64,000 nt of DNA from Clostridia bacterium (GTDB lineage Bacteria; Bacillota; Clostridia; Christensenellales; CAG-138). The position numbers and the translations under genes were made by a program. Shown here one piece after another: positions 16,281 through 24,787 of this stretch. The stretch covers positions 59,099 to 123,098 of the forward strand of contig JAEDIC010000003.1 of the NCBI GenBank assembly GCA_016292635.1, in the 5' to 3' direction. The notes below the pieces were generated by a model, which saw nothing but the letters and a program-made list of their open reading frames with translations, was not told where the DNA came from and did not search any database. The stretch's first letter is position 1. Each line of letters opens with the position of its first letter.

Positions 16281-16325
16281 TTTGGGTTTATTCCCGTGGC
16301 TACCCGCGCAAGGAGGCGCAAAGGA

Positions 16326-16868
16326 ATGATAAACATAGGCGAAAAGATAAAGCGCCACAGGCTGCGGCTGGGCCTTACTCAGGAGGAGCTGGCCGCCCGC
16401 ACAGAGCTTTCCAAAGGATTTATCTCCCAGCTGGAGCGGGACCTCACCTCCCCCTCCATTGCAACGCTGACGGATATACTGGAGGCCCTGGGTACGGACC
16501 TTTCCGAGTTCTTCACCGAAGACACGCCGGAAAAAACCGTATTTACTCAGGACGATATGTTTGAAAAAGAGGAGACCGAAGCGGGCCATGTAGTGCGCTG
16601 GTTGGTTCCCAACGCACAGAAAAACAGCCTTGAGCCCATAATGGTCACCCTTGCCCCCGGCGGATACACTTACGAAGAAAATCCCCACGAGGGCGAAGAA
16701 TTCGGCTATGTGCTGCAGGGCAGCATAAGCCTATACATCGGGGACAAGAAACACAGGGTTCGCCGGGGCGACAGCTTCTGCTTCAAGCCCACCAGCGTAC
16801 ACTACATAAAAAATACAGGCAAGACCGAGGCGCGGCTCATATGGGTCGCAACACCCCCCTCATTCTAA
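16326..16868 (+). CDS. XRE-family HTH regulator with cupin domain (PuuR-like)
   Basis: 180 residues. The N-terminal HTH_3 domain (about 4-58; LGLTQEELAARTELSKGFIS) is followed by a cupin_2 barrel (about 105-178; HEGEEFGYVLQGSISLYIG). This architecture is that of PuuR and related regulators that sense polyamines or other small ligands through the cupin. The start at 16326 follows AAGGAGG (16309-16315). The gene is 21 nt upstream of potA, so it probably controls polyamine import and itself, with the palindrome at 16264-16280 as likely site. Confidence 0.88.
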   Translation: MINIGEKIKRHRLRLGLTQEELAARTELSKGFISQLERDLTSPSIATLTDILEALGTDLSEFFTEDTPEKTVFTQDDMFEKEETEAGHVVRWLVPNAQKNSLEPIMVTLAPGGYTYEENPHEGEEFGYVLQGSISLYIGDKKHRVRRGDSFCFKPTSVHYIKNTGKTEARLIWVATPPSF

Positions 16869-16889
16869 AGCTTTGAATTGGAGATTACT

Positions 16890-18002
16890 ATGAGCAAGCA
16901 CCTTATCGACCTTGTAAACATCACAAAAACCTATGACGACACCGATGTCCTCAAGAATGTAAGCCTTTACATCCGGGACGGCGAGTTCCTTACCCTCCTT
17001 GGCCCCTCCGGCTGCGGCAAGACCACCATGCTGCGTCTCATCGCCGGCTTCGCCATGCCCAATAAGGGCCAGGTGCTCATCGACGGCAAGGATATGAGCG
17101 ACGTTCCCCCCTATCGCCGCCAGGTAAACACCGTATTCCAGAAATACGCCCTGTTTCCCCACCTTAACGTATTCGACAACATCGCCTTTGGCCTGAAGAT
17201 TCAAAAGCTGCCCAAGGAAGAGATAACGTCCCGTGTAAACGATATGATGGCTCTTGTAAACCTCTCCGGCTACGGCAAGCGCTATATCGACCAGCTTTCC
17301 GGCGGCCAGCAGCAGCGCGTAGCCATTGCCCGCGCCCTTGTGAACAGGCCCCATGTGCTGCTCCTGGATGAACCTCTTGGCGCGTTGGACCTTAAGCTTC
17401 GCAAGGAGATGCAGATCGAGCTCAAGCGTATGCAGCAGCGTCTGGGCATCACCTTCATATACGTTACCCATGACCAGGAAGAAGCCCTTACCATGAGCGA
17501 CACCATCGTTGTAATGAACGAAGGCGTGATACAGCAGATAGGCACTCCTGCCGATATATACAACGAGCCCAAGAACATATTCGTGGCCAAGTTCATAGGG
17601 GAGAGCAACATCATCCCCGCCACCATGATGGAGGATTACAAGGTCCGCTTCCACGGCATAGACTTTGAGTGCGTTGACGCAGGCTTTGGCAAAAATGCCC
17701 CCGTGGACGTTGTAGTCCGCCCCGAGGATATAGACATAATGCCCCTCGGCAAAACTCCCCTTACCGGCGTGATAAAGAGCGTGCTGTTCATGGGCGTGCA
17801 TTACGAATTCCGCGTGGATACCGGTGACTATATCTGGACCGTACACTCCACCGACTATGTGCCTCAGGATACCGAGATAAGCCTTGAGATACTACCCGAC
17901 GCAATACACATAATGCACAAGAGCACCAAGCCCGACCAGCAGGAGCTGCTCACCGAAGACGAGATAGCTGATGCCGCCGTGGCTGCGGAGGAAGAGGAAT
18001 GA
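16890..18002 (+). CDS. potA: Spermidine/putrescine ABC transporter, ATP-binding protein
   Basis: 370 residues with Walker A GPSGCGKTTMLR, the Q-loop QKYALFPHL, signature LSGGQQQRVAIARAL, Walker B VLLLDEPLGALD, switch His in YVTHDQEEA, and a C-terminal TOBE regulatory domain. PotA drives polyamine uptake. The ATG at 16890 follows GGAG by 6 nt; a TTG four codons earlier overlaps that site. It ends with a four-base ATGA overlap with potB, which indicates translational coupling. The acidic C-terminal tail (EEEE) is an extension. Confidence 0.95.
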   Translation: MSKHLIDLVNITKTYDDTDVLKNVSLYIRDGEFLTLLGPSGCGKTTMLRLIAGFAMPNKGQVLIDGKDMSDVPPYRRQVNTVFQKYALFPHLNVFDNIAFGLKIQKLPKEEITSRVNDMMALVNLSGYGKRYIDQLSGGQQQRVAIARALVNRPHVLLLDEPLGALDLKLRKEMQIELKRMQQRLGITFIYVTHDQEEALTMSDTIVVMNEGVIQQIGTPADIYNEPKNIFVAKFIGESNIIPATMMEDYKVRFHGIDFECVDAGFGKNAPVDVVVRPEDIDIMPLGKTPLTGVIKSVLFMGVHYEFRVDTGDYIWTVHSTDYVPQDTEISLEILPDAIHIMHKSTKPDQQELLTEDEIADAAVAAEEEE

Positions 18003-18832
18003 AACTGAAACGCCAGGCATTTTCATACCCCTATATAGTATGGATGCTGATATTCATACTGGCCCCCATGCTGCTGATAGTGTATTTCGCCTTCAGCTCG
18101 GAGACCGGCCTCACCTTTGACAATATCATCACCGCTCTTACCAATGAAATGTATATGCAGGTGCTGACCCGTTCTGTATGGATAGCCCTTAAGGCCACCG
18201 TATTATGCCTGCTGCTGGGTTACCCCATTGCATATATACTTTCCACCATGAAAAAACGCACTGCGGCTATACTGTATGTGCTTTTCATAGTGCCCATGTG
18301 GATGAACTTCCTGCTCCGCACCTACGCATGGCAGGTGCTGCTGGATTCAAACGGCATAATAAACAGCATACTCACCTTCCTGGGTCTGCCTGCGCAGCAG
18401 TTTCTTTATACCGAAGGAGCGGTAATGCTGGGCACCGTATACAACTTTCTGCCCTTCATGGTTCTGCCTATTTATTCCGTGCTGGTAAAGCTGGACCGCT
18501 CCCTTGTTGAGGCGGCGGCAGACCTTGGCGCAAATCCCGTCCTCTGCTTTATCAAGGTGGTATTGCCCCAGTCCGTTCCCGGCATAATATCCGGCATAAC
18601 CATGGTATTCATCCCCGCCATAACCACCTTTGCAATATCCAGGCTGCTGGGCGGCGGCAAATTCCTGCTGTACGGCGACCTTATCGAAAACCAGTTCATC
18701 ACACTGGGCCAAAGCGCGTGGCCCGTGGGCAGCGCCCTAAGCTTTATCCTGCTGGTGCTGGTGCTCATATCCATGGCCATAATGCGCAGAGCCGAGCATG
18801 ATGCCGGCGAGGAAGGAGGTATGCTCTGGTGA
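17999..18832 (+). CDS. potB: Spermidine/putrescine ABC transporter, permease PotB
   Basis: 277 residues with about six helices; it starts with a short basic stretch and MLIFILAPMLLIVYFAF, typical of PotB. The EAA loop reads VEAAADLGANPVLCFIKVVLP. With PotC it forms the heterodimeric polyamine channel. It overlaps potA by 4 nt and potC by 4 nt. Confidence 0.94.
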   Translation: MKLKRQAFSYPYIVWMLIFILAPMLLIVYFAFSSETGLTFDNIITALTNEMYMQVLTRSVWIALKATVLCLLLGYPIAYILSTMKKRTAAILYVLFIVPMWMNFLLRTYAWQVLLDSNGIINSILTFLGLPAQQFLYTEGAVMLGTVYNFLPFMVLPIYSVLVKLDRSLVEAAADLGANPVLCFIKVVLPQSVPGIISGITMVFIPAITTFAISRLLGGGKFLLYGDLIENQFITLGQSAWPVGSALSFILLVLVLISMAIMRRAEHDAGEEGGMLW

Positions 18833-19644
18833 AAAAATTTCGTTCTTTCTTCCGGGGAACCTACCTTGGCCTGATGCTGATATTCCTCTATGCGCCCATA
18901 CTGGTGCTGATGGTATTCTCATTCAACGGCAGCAAGTCCATGGGGCGCTGGACCGGCTTCTCCTTCCGCTGGTATGAGGCCCTGTTCCACGATACTACCA
19001 TCATGGACGCCCTAATGGTTACCCTGTCCGTGGCGGTAATCTCCGCCCTGGTTGCAACCATTATAGGCACCTTCGCCGCCATAGGCATACATTCCATGAA
19101 GAAGAATCCCCGGGGCGTGGTGGAGAATATATCCCGCCTGCCCATGGTAAACCCGGACCTTGTTACCGGTATCAGCTTCATGATGCTGTTTGCGGCGCTG
19201 GGCATAAAGGGCGGCTACACCCGCATGCTTATCGCCCACATCACCTTCAACATACCCTACGTTATATTCTCGGTGATGCCCAAGCTCAGGCAGAGCTCAA
19301 ACCTGCTTTATGAGGCAGCGCTGGACCTTGGCTGCACCCCTATGACGGCCCTGCGCAAGGTGGTAATACCCGACATAATGCCCGGCATAATATCCGGCTT
19401 TGTGCTGGCCTTTACCCTGAGCCTTGACGACTTTGTTGTCAGTTGGTTTGCCACCGACGGCATACAGAACCTTTCCATCTATATCTACGGCATTGCCCGC
19501 CGCGGCATAAGCCCCAAGATAAATGCCCTCTGCACGCTGATGTTCATAGCGGTGGTCACCCTTCTGGCCTTCGTAAACATCCGCAGCATAAAGGAAGAGC
19601 GGGAACAGGAACAGGCTCAAAAGCGCCTTTCCCATCGGGCATAA
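18829..19644 (+). CDS. potC: Spermidine/putrescine ABC transporter, permease PotC
   Basis: 271 residues, starting at GTG (18829) with a strong GGAAGGAGG site upstream inside potB. The features RGTYLGLMLIFLYAPILVL at the N-terminus and EAALDLGCTPMTALRKVVIP (EAA loop) are those of PotC permeases. It is the second half of the membrane channel. The segment SLDDFVVSWF in helix 5 is characteristic of this subfamily. Confidence 0.94.
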   Translation: MKKFRSFFRGTYLGLMLIFLYAPILVLMVFSFNGSKSMGRWTGFSFRWYEALFHDTTIMDALMVTLSVAVISALVATIIGTFAAIGIHSMKKNPRGVVENISRLPMVNPDLVTGISFMMLFAALGIKGGYTRMLIAHITFNIPYVIFSVMPKLRQSSNLLYEAALDLGCTPMTALRKVVIPDIMPGIISGFVLAFTLSLDDFVVSWFATDGIQNLSIYIYGIARRGISPKINALCTLMFIAVVTLLAFVNIRSIKEEREQEQAQKRLSHRA

Positions 19645-19707
19645 CCTCCTTAAAAAATCCGCGGGTATCCCCTGCATATAAAAGCAACTTGCAAAGGAGA
19701 CATTTAC

Positions 19708-20760
19708 ATGAAAAAAATCGTCTTTATACTGGTTCTTTCCATGATCGTCTGCTGCTTCGCAGGCTGTGGCGGCAGCTCTGACGCCGTTACCCTGAACGTG
19801 CTCAACTGGGGTGACTATATCGATGAGGAACTGCTCAGCGAATTCACCCAGGAAACCGGCATTCGCATCAACTATACCACACTTGCCAACAACGAGGAGA
19901 TGCTTGTAAAGCTTCAGCAGGAAGACTGCATATATGACCTGTGCTTCCCCTCCGACTATATTATCGAAAAGCTGGTCTCCATGGATCTGCTCTATGAGAT
20001 CAATAAAGATAACATTCCCAATCTCCAGTATATCGATAAGCGCTTCCTTGACCTGAGCTTTGATCCCGGCAACAAGTACAGCGTTCCCTATATGTGGGGT
20101 ACCGTGGGCATACTTTACAACACCACCATGGTGGACGACCCCGTGGACAGCTGGGATATCCTCTGGAATGAAAAGTACGCCGGCCAGATCCTCATGTACA
20201 ACAGCATCCGCGACTCCATGGGCGTTGCCCTTATGAAGCTGGGATATTCCCTGAACACCCGCGATGAAGCCCACATCCTCGCAGCTGAGGAAGCCCTTAT
20301 CGACCAGAAGCCCATCGTTCAGGCTTACCTTGGCGATGACATCAAAGACCGCATGATCGGCGGCGGCGGCGCCCTTGCCATAGTTTACAGCGGCGACGCC
20401 ATGTGGTGCATGGACGAGATCGAGGGCAATCCCGATCTGGCCTATGCCGTGCCTGAGAGCGGCACCAATCTCTGGTTCGACAACATAATCATACCCAAGT
20501 CCAGCACCAAGACCGCCGAGGCCGAGGCCTTCATCAACTTCCTCTGCGATCCCCAGGTTGCCGCCCGCAATGCCGAATACATCGGCTACTCCACCCCCAA
20601 TGCGGCTGCCCTTGAGATACTGGGCGCGGACTACATTGAAAACGAAACCTACAATCCTCCCCAGGAACTCCTTGACAAGTGCGAGATATTCCACGACCTG
20701 GGCGACTTCATCAACGTATACAACGATTCCTGGATGAGAGTCATCTCCTACGCTGAGTAA
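19708..20760 (+). CDS. potD: Spermidine/putrescine-binding lipoprotein
   Basis: 350 residues. A lipoprotein signal (lipobox CFAGC) leads into an SBP_bac_8-like fold that begins VTLNVLNWGDYIDEELLSEF, the signature of PotD/PotF. It contains the cleft segments CFPSDYIIEKL and VPYMWGTVGILYN. It captures polyamine outside the cell and delivers it to PotBC. It is the last gene of the operon, 63 nt after potC with its own AAAGGAG site. Confidence 0.94.
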   Translation: MKKIVFILVLSMIVCCFAGCGGSSDAVTLNVLNWGDYIDEELLSEFTQETGIRINYTTLANNEEMLVKLQQEDCIYDLCFPSDYIIEKLVSMDLLYEINKDNIPNLQYIDKRFLDLSFDPGNKYSVPYMWGTVGILYNTTMVDDPVDSWDILWNEKYAGQILMYNSIRDSMGVALMKLGYSLNTRDEAHILAAEEALIDQKPIVQAYLGDDIKDRMIGGGGALAIVYSGDAMWCMDEIEGNPDLAYAVPESGTNLWFDNIIIPKSSTKTAEAEAFINFLCDPQVAARNAEYIGYSTPNAAALEILGADYIENETYNPPQELLDKCEIFHDLGDFINVYNDSWMRVISYAE

Positions 20761-20774
20761 TAGCGGCAAACACA

Positions 20775-20793
20775 AAAAGCCCCTGTTGGGGCG
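20775..20793 (+). other. Small GC hairpin after potD
   Basis: AGCCCC/GGGGC stem with a 4-nt loop and an upstream A5 run but no T run after it. It looks like a decayed terminator or one arm of a more complex structure. Confidence 0.35.
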
Positions 20794-20818
20794 GTGTTCG
20801 TAAGACAGTTAACTATGC

Positions 20819-20848
20819 AAAAGGCGCGACTTTCCTGGTTACGCCTTT
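20819..20848 (+). terminator. Probable pot-operon terminator
   Basis: Stem AAAAGGCG/CGCCTTTT with a 14-nt loop, 58 bp after the potD stop. Confidence 0.6.
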
Positions 20849-20917
20849 TACCTTAAGAGGATAGCCGCAAAGCGGCGCAAGGAATGCAGTCCCTTGTTCG
20901 TAATGCAGCGACAAAAA

Positions 20918-20948
20918 ACGCCCCGGACTTTCAGGTGTCCAGGGCGTT
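20918..20948 (-). terminator. Terminator of the glyoxalase-like gene
   Basis: Minus strand: stem AACGCCCTGGAC / GTCCGGGGCGTT with an 8-nt loop, followed by U4. It is 74 nt downstream of the VOC gene stop. Confidence 0.7.
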
Positions 20949-20960
20949 CAGTCTCACAGA

Positions 20961-20992
20961 GCGCACATACGGGGCCTGCCCCGTATGTGCGC
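20961..20992. other. Perfect 14-bp inverted repeat
   Basis: GCGCACATACGGGG pairs perfectly with CCCCGTATGTGCGC around a 4-nt loop. There is no T run on either side, so it is not an ordinary terminator. It is 30 bp past the VOC gene stop and would be part of that mRNA's 3' end. Confidence 0.6.
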
Positions 20993-21021
20993 CCTTGATC
21001 TGTTCGACAAACTGGGATTTA

Positions 21022-21477
21022 TCACATACAAGCATTTACAAATTTCATCGGTACGTCCATGCGCTGTGCAACTTGTTCCGGCGTCATACCGCTATCCAAG
21101 AAACGCCTGCAAACTGTTTTTATATTTTCTCCTACTTCGATAATATGCTTGTCAGGGTCATAAAAACGAACAACCCGCTGTCCCCACGAATGTTCTATAA
21201 CAGGATGTACGTATTCAATGTCACATTCTTTCAGCTTATCAACGAACTGATCAAAATCGTCTTCTTCAAAGTAAATTTCAAAATTGTTGCCCCCGAAGAA
21301 AATATCACTTGTATTGATAAATTTTTTGTATGTTTCAACTGTTTGCAAAGCCAAACCACCTGTTAAAGTTTTATTTGCCCCAAAGTCCATGATAACACGA
21401 AGCCCGAAAACCTTTTTATAAAATTCAACTGATTTTTCTATATCAGTTACTACCAGCATAGGATTTTTTAATTTCAT
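21022..21477 (-). CDS. Glyoxalase/VOC-superfamily protein
   Basis: 151 residues with a VOC fold: MLVVTDIEKSVEFYKKVFG at the start and RFYDPDKHIIEVGE at the end of the second beta-alpha-beta unit, followed by a C-terminal helical tail (LDSGMTPEQVAQRMDVPMKF) that resembles a small helix-turn-helix. VOC proteins are metal-dependent lyases, dioxygenases or drug-binding proteins; the function here is unknown. The start at 21477 follows GGGGA by 8 nt. Base composition is clearly A+T-richer than the flanking pot and trk genes, which suggests acquisition by transfer. Confidence 0.8.
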   Translation of the reverse strand: MKLKNPMLVVTDIEKSVEFYKKVFGLRVIMDFGANKTLTGGLALQTVETYKKFINTSDIFFGGNNFEIYFEEDDFDQFVDKLKECDIEYVHPVIEHSWGQRVVRFYDPDKHIIEVGENIKTVCRRFLDSGMTPEQVAQRMDVPMKFVNACM

Positions 21478-21625
21478 TTTCGTTATCCCCACAACTTCTT
21501 ATTCATCTCTATCAAACTTAGAAGTGATTACGCCTTTATAAATCACCATTTCAAAAGCCAAAAAGAATCCTGTCCCATATGAATACCATCCTTTTGCCGG
21601 GGCGCAGCATTGTGCTGCTGTAACC

Positions 21626-23068
21626 TTATACCCGTTTCCATGTCTCCGGGTTAAAGAGCATTATCATGGGGAATATCTCAAGGCGCCCTATGAGCATATT
21701 CAGCGTAAGTATAAGCTTGGATACGGGGGAGAAAAAGCCGTAATTTCCAATCGGGCCAACGGCCTCAAGGCCAGGACCTATGTTGCTTATGCAGGCGATG
21801 ACCGCTGTAAGGTTGGTGGTAAAGTCGCATTCGTCAAAACAGGCCACAAGCACCGTGGAAACCACTATGGTAAACATATACAGAATGAAGAACACCTGCG
21901 CGTTGTGTACAACCTCATTGGATACGGACTTGCCGTCCATCTTTATGATATTTACAGAGCGGGGATGCATCATGCGGCGCATCTCGCAGGAGGTGGACTT
22001 TGCGTATATCATTATGCGGGATACCTTCATGCCGCCGCCTGTGCTGCCTGCGCAGGCGCCTATCAGCATAAGCCCTACCATAAGCGCCCTTGAAAGCTCG
22101 GGCCACTGATTGAAATCCGCCGTGGAATATCCCGTTGTGGATATTACGGTGCCAACCTGGAAGAAAGCATAGCGAAGAGATTGACCGAAGCTGCCATACA
22201 TATGATTGATATTCAGCGCTATGATAACCACAGACGCGCCCACTATACAGAGAAACCAACGCAGCTCTTCGTTTTTGAATACCGGGCGTATATTGCCCAG
22301 CAGGATAAAGAAATACAGATTGAAGTTAATGGAAAACAGCAGCATGAATACGCCTATCACAGTGTCGATATACGCGCTGCCGTAGTATGCTACACTGTTG
22401 TTCTTTATGCCGAAGCCGCCTGTGCCTGCCGTGCCAAAGGCGTGCACCACCGCATCAAATAGCGGCATTCCGCCAATGAGAAGGAGTACGGTTTCCAGCA
22501 AGGTCAGCAGTATGTATATGCCATAGAGTATCATGGCGGTATTCTTGGCCTTTGGCACAAGCTTTCCCACCACAGGACCAGGAACCTCCGCCCGCATTAT
22601 ATGCATACTGCGGTTATCCGCCAATGGAAGCACCGCCATCATAAACACAAGCACGCCCATTCCGCCTACCCAGTGGGTAAAGCTGCGCCAGAACAGCAAT
22701 CCGTAAGGAAGCCCTTCCACAGCGGAAAGTATGGACGCGCCGGTGGTGGTAAAGCCGGATACCGTTTCAAAGAGGGCGTCGATATAGGTTTGGGTCATGC
22801 CCTCAATATAGAATGGCAACGCACCAAACATGGAAAACACTATCCAACAGAGGGCAACGGTTACAAAGCCTTCTCTGGCGTATATATTGCTGCTTTCGGG
22901 CCTGCGGCTGAACAACGCCAGGCCCATTGCCAGCAGGCTGCCTATCGCCACCGCAAATCCCAATATGGACTCCCCATGGAGCAGAGCAATAAGCAAGGAT
23001 GGTATCATAAGCACCGCCTCGGTAATGGTGGCGTAGCCGATTATCCTTGCTATCATACGATAATTCAT
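21626..23068 (-). CDS. trkH: Potassium uptake protein TrkH/KtrB, membrane subunit
   Basis: 480 residues with about ten helices and the four P-loop filters of the Trk/Ktr/HKT family: the first at FETVSGFTTTGASIL (near residue 105), the second at HAFGTAGTGGFGIKN, the third at TVISTTGYSTADF, the fourth near CISNIGPGLEAVG. It moves potassium, with help of the TrkA ring, across the cytoplasmic membrane. The start is 4 nt past the trkA stop, so the two form an operon transcribed trkA-trkH. Confidence 0.94.
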   Translation of the reverse strand: MNYRMIARIIGYATITEAVLMIPSLLIALLHGESILGFAVAIGSLLAMGLALFSRRPESSNIYAREGFVTVALCWIVFSMFGALPFYIEGMTQTYIDALFETVSGFTTTGASILSAVEGLPYGLLFWRSFTHWVGGMGVLVFMMAVLPLADNRSMHIMRAEVPGPVVGKLVPKAKNTAMILYGIYILLTLLETVLLLIGGMPLFDAVVHAFGTAGTGGFGIKNNSVAYYGSAYIDTVIGVFMLLFSINFNLYFFILLGNIRPVFKNEELRWFLCIVGASVVIIALNINHMYGSFGQSLRYAFFQVGTVISTTGYSTADFNQWPELSRALMVGLMLIGACAGSTGGGMKVSRIMIYAKSTSCEMRRMMHPRSVNIIKMDGKSVSNEVVHNAQVFFILYMFTIVVSTVLVACFDECDFTTNLTAVIACISNIGPGLEAVGPIGNYGFFSPVSKLILTLNMLIGRLEIFPMIMLFNPETWKRV

Positions 23069-23072
23069 AGGC

Positions 23073-24434
23073 TTATGCTTCCTTTAATATCCTGTTCAGT
23101 TCCTCAAGGCCGGCAATGGTGGTTACCACTATTACGGAATCACCAACCCTTATTTCGTCATTACCGCCGGGTATTATGCAGCTTCCGCCGCGGATTATTG
23201 CGCCTATGAGCACATTGTCCCGTATGGGCAGATCCTTAAGGGGAATACCAACGCAACGGCTGCCTTCCCTTACCCGGAATTCCAGCGCCTCCGCCCCATC
23301 GTCCGCAATGCGATGCAGCGTTTCAACGTGGCTTCCTGTGGCGTTGGTCATGGCCCTGACGTAGCTTATTATTCTGTTTGCGGCAATGTCCTTAGGTGAA
23401 ATAAGGCTTTCAACGCCCACATTGCTCACCATTTCCGCAAGGCGTGAATTGTTTACCTTGGTTATCACCTTATCCACCTTGCGGGAGTTTGCGTACATGG
23501 AAAGTATGATGTTTTCCTCGTCTATACCGGTAAGGGCAACAAGGGCGTCGGTATTATCCAATCCTTCTTCGTGGAGCAGCTCGTGGTCCGTGCCGTCCCC
23601 ATGAAGTATCTGTGCCTTGGGCAGCAGCTCGCAAAGCCGCTCGCAGTGCGCCTCGTCATTTTCGATTATTTTAACGTGTATGCCTGTCTCTATGAGCTGG
23701 CGGGTAAGGTAATATGCTATCCTGCCGCCGCCAACTATCATTACATCCTTGGCCCTGCGCTGAAATGTACCCGCCGCCTTGAAAAAGGCGCTCACATCTG
23801 CGGGGGTAGCCAGTATGGACAGCTTATCCCCGGTCTGTATTACGAAATTGCCCTTTGGGATGAATACTTCATCTTCCCTTGCCGCGGCGCATACCAGCAC
23901 TTTCAGTTTAAAGTGGCCGTAAAAATCCGCCAGCTTCATGCCATGAAGGGGGCTTCCCTCCCTCACCTTGAATTCCACCAGCTCTATACGTCCCTTGGCA
24001 AAGGGTTCAACCTTTATTGCGGAGGGAAAACGCAGCAGCCGGGATATTTCAGATGCGGCGGCCTGTTCCGGATTTACAGCCATGGAAAGACCCAGTTCAT
24101 CCTTAAGGAAGAACATCTGCTGCTGATACTCAGGATTCCTCACCCGGGCAATGGTGTGCTTTGCGCCCAGCTTTTTTGCCACCATGCAGCACAGCATATT
24201 TATCTCATCCGCGCTGGTTGCGGCGATAAGCAGATCCGCCTTGGGCACGCCGGCCTCGGTCTGCACGATATGGCTTACGCCGTTGCCCTCAACGCAGCTA
24301 ACATCCTGAAGGTTCATGGTGTTGTTCAGGGCGTGGGCATGGTTGTCTATAACGGTGATATTATGATCCTCCCGGGAAAGACGCTCGGTAAGGGTATAAC
24401 CCACCTTGCCGTCGCCGACTATTACTATATCCAT
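23073..24434 (-). CDS. trkA: Trk potassium system regulatory subunit TrkA
   Basis: 453 residues with two tandem RCK units: Rossmann motifs IVGDGKVGYTLTERL (residue 4) and IVGGGRIAYYLTRQL (about 228), each followed by a TrkA_C domain (about 140-215 and 365-450). It forms the nucleotide-binding gating ring under TrkH. The double-RCK form is the Trk type, not the single-RCK KtrA type; TrkA_C domains are known c-di-AMP targets in Bacillota, and DarA, another c-di-AMP receptor, is also encoded in the window. Confidence 0.94.
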   Translation of the reverse strand: MDIVIVGDGKVGYTLTERLSREDHNITVIDNHAHALNNTMNLQDVSCVEGNGVSHIVQTEAGVPKADLLIAATSADEINMLCCMVAKKLGAKHTIARVRNPEYQQQMFFLKDELGLSMAVNPEQAAASEISRLLRFPSAIKVEPFAKGRIELVEFKVREGSPLHGMKLADFYGHFKLKVLVCAAAREDEVFIPKGNFVIQTGDKLSILATPADVSAFFKAAGTFQRRAKDVMIVGGGRIAYYLTRQLIETGIHVKIIENDEAHCERLCELLPKAQILHGDGTDHELLHEEGLDNTDALVALTGIDEENIILSMYANSRKVDKVITKVNNSRLAEMVSNVGVESLISPKDIAANRIISYVRAMTNATGSHVETLHRIADDGAEALEFRVREGSRCVGIPLKDLPIRDNVLIGAIIRGGSCIIPGGNDEIRVGDSVIVVTTIAGLEELNRILKEA

Positions 24435-24534
24435 AGCACCTTTCCTTTCGATAAAGGTTTCAATTTGGGTTATATTATATCACCTTATATTTATGTGCAT
24501 CAATAATCCGGTAGTATTTTCTCCCGGCTTCAGG

Positions 24535-24721
24535 CTGTCGAAAAAGTGGCATTGCGCCACTTTTTTGAGGGTTACATGGCTCCTCTGTGCCTGCAGAGCG
24601 GCCGGGGAGCCATGGAAAGAAGCCCTTTGCTGTGCAAGGCTTTTGCGAATTTGCCCCACTGGCCGTCAAGTCCCCTTGAAGCCTTCGGGGGCGCCGAACT
24701 CCCAAGAGGTTTTTTAGACAG
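24535..24721 (+). repeat. MITE-like interspersed repeat, copy B
   Basis: Starts CTGTCGAAAAAG and ends TTTTTTAGACAG. The internal hairpin keeps its pairing (TGGCTCC/GGAGCCA, inner CTCTG/CAGAG) with bases different from copies A and D. About 18 bp containing TATTTTCTCCCGGCTT occurs on both sides (about 24515-24530 and 24734-24749), a direct flanking repeat that includes half of the xdh terminator. Confidence 0.9.
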
Positions 24722-24723
24722 GC

Positions 24724-24749
24724 AAGCCGGGAGTATTTTCTCCCGGCTT
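24724..24749 (-). terminator. Terminator of the selenium-hydroxylase operon
   Basis: Perfect 10-bp stem AAGCCGGGAG/CTCCCGGCTT with a 6-nt loop, 38 nt past the xdh stop. Its U run would lie in the flanking repeat, so it too was hit by the mobile element. Confidence 0.7.
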
Positions 24750-24787
24750 AAATATGTGTGTTTGGTTGTATTTTGGGGGACGGAGGC

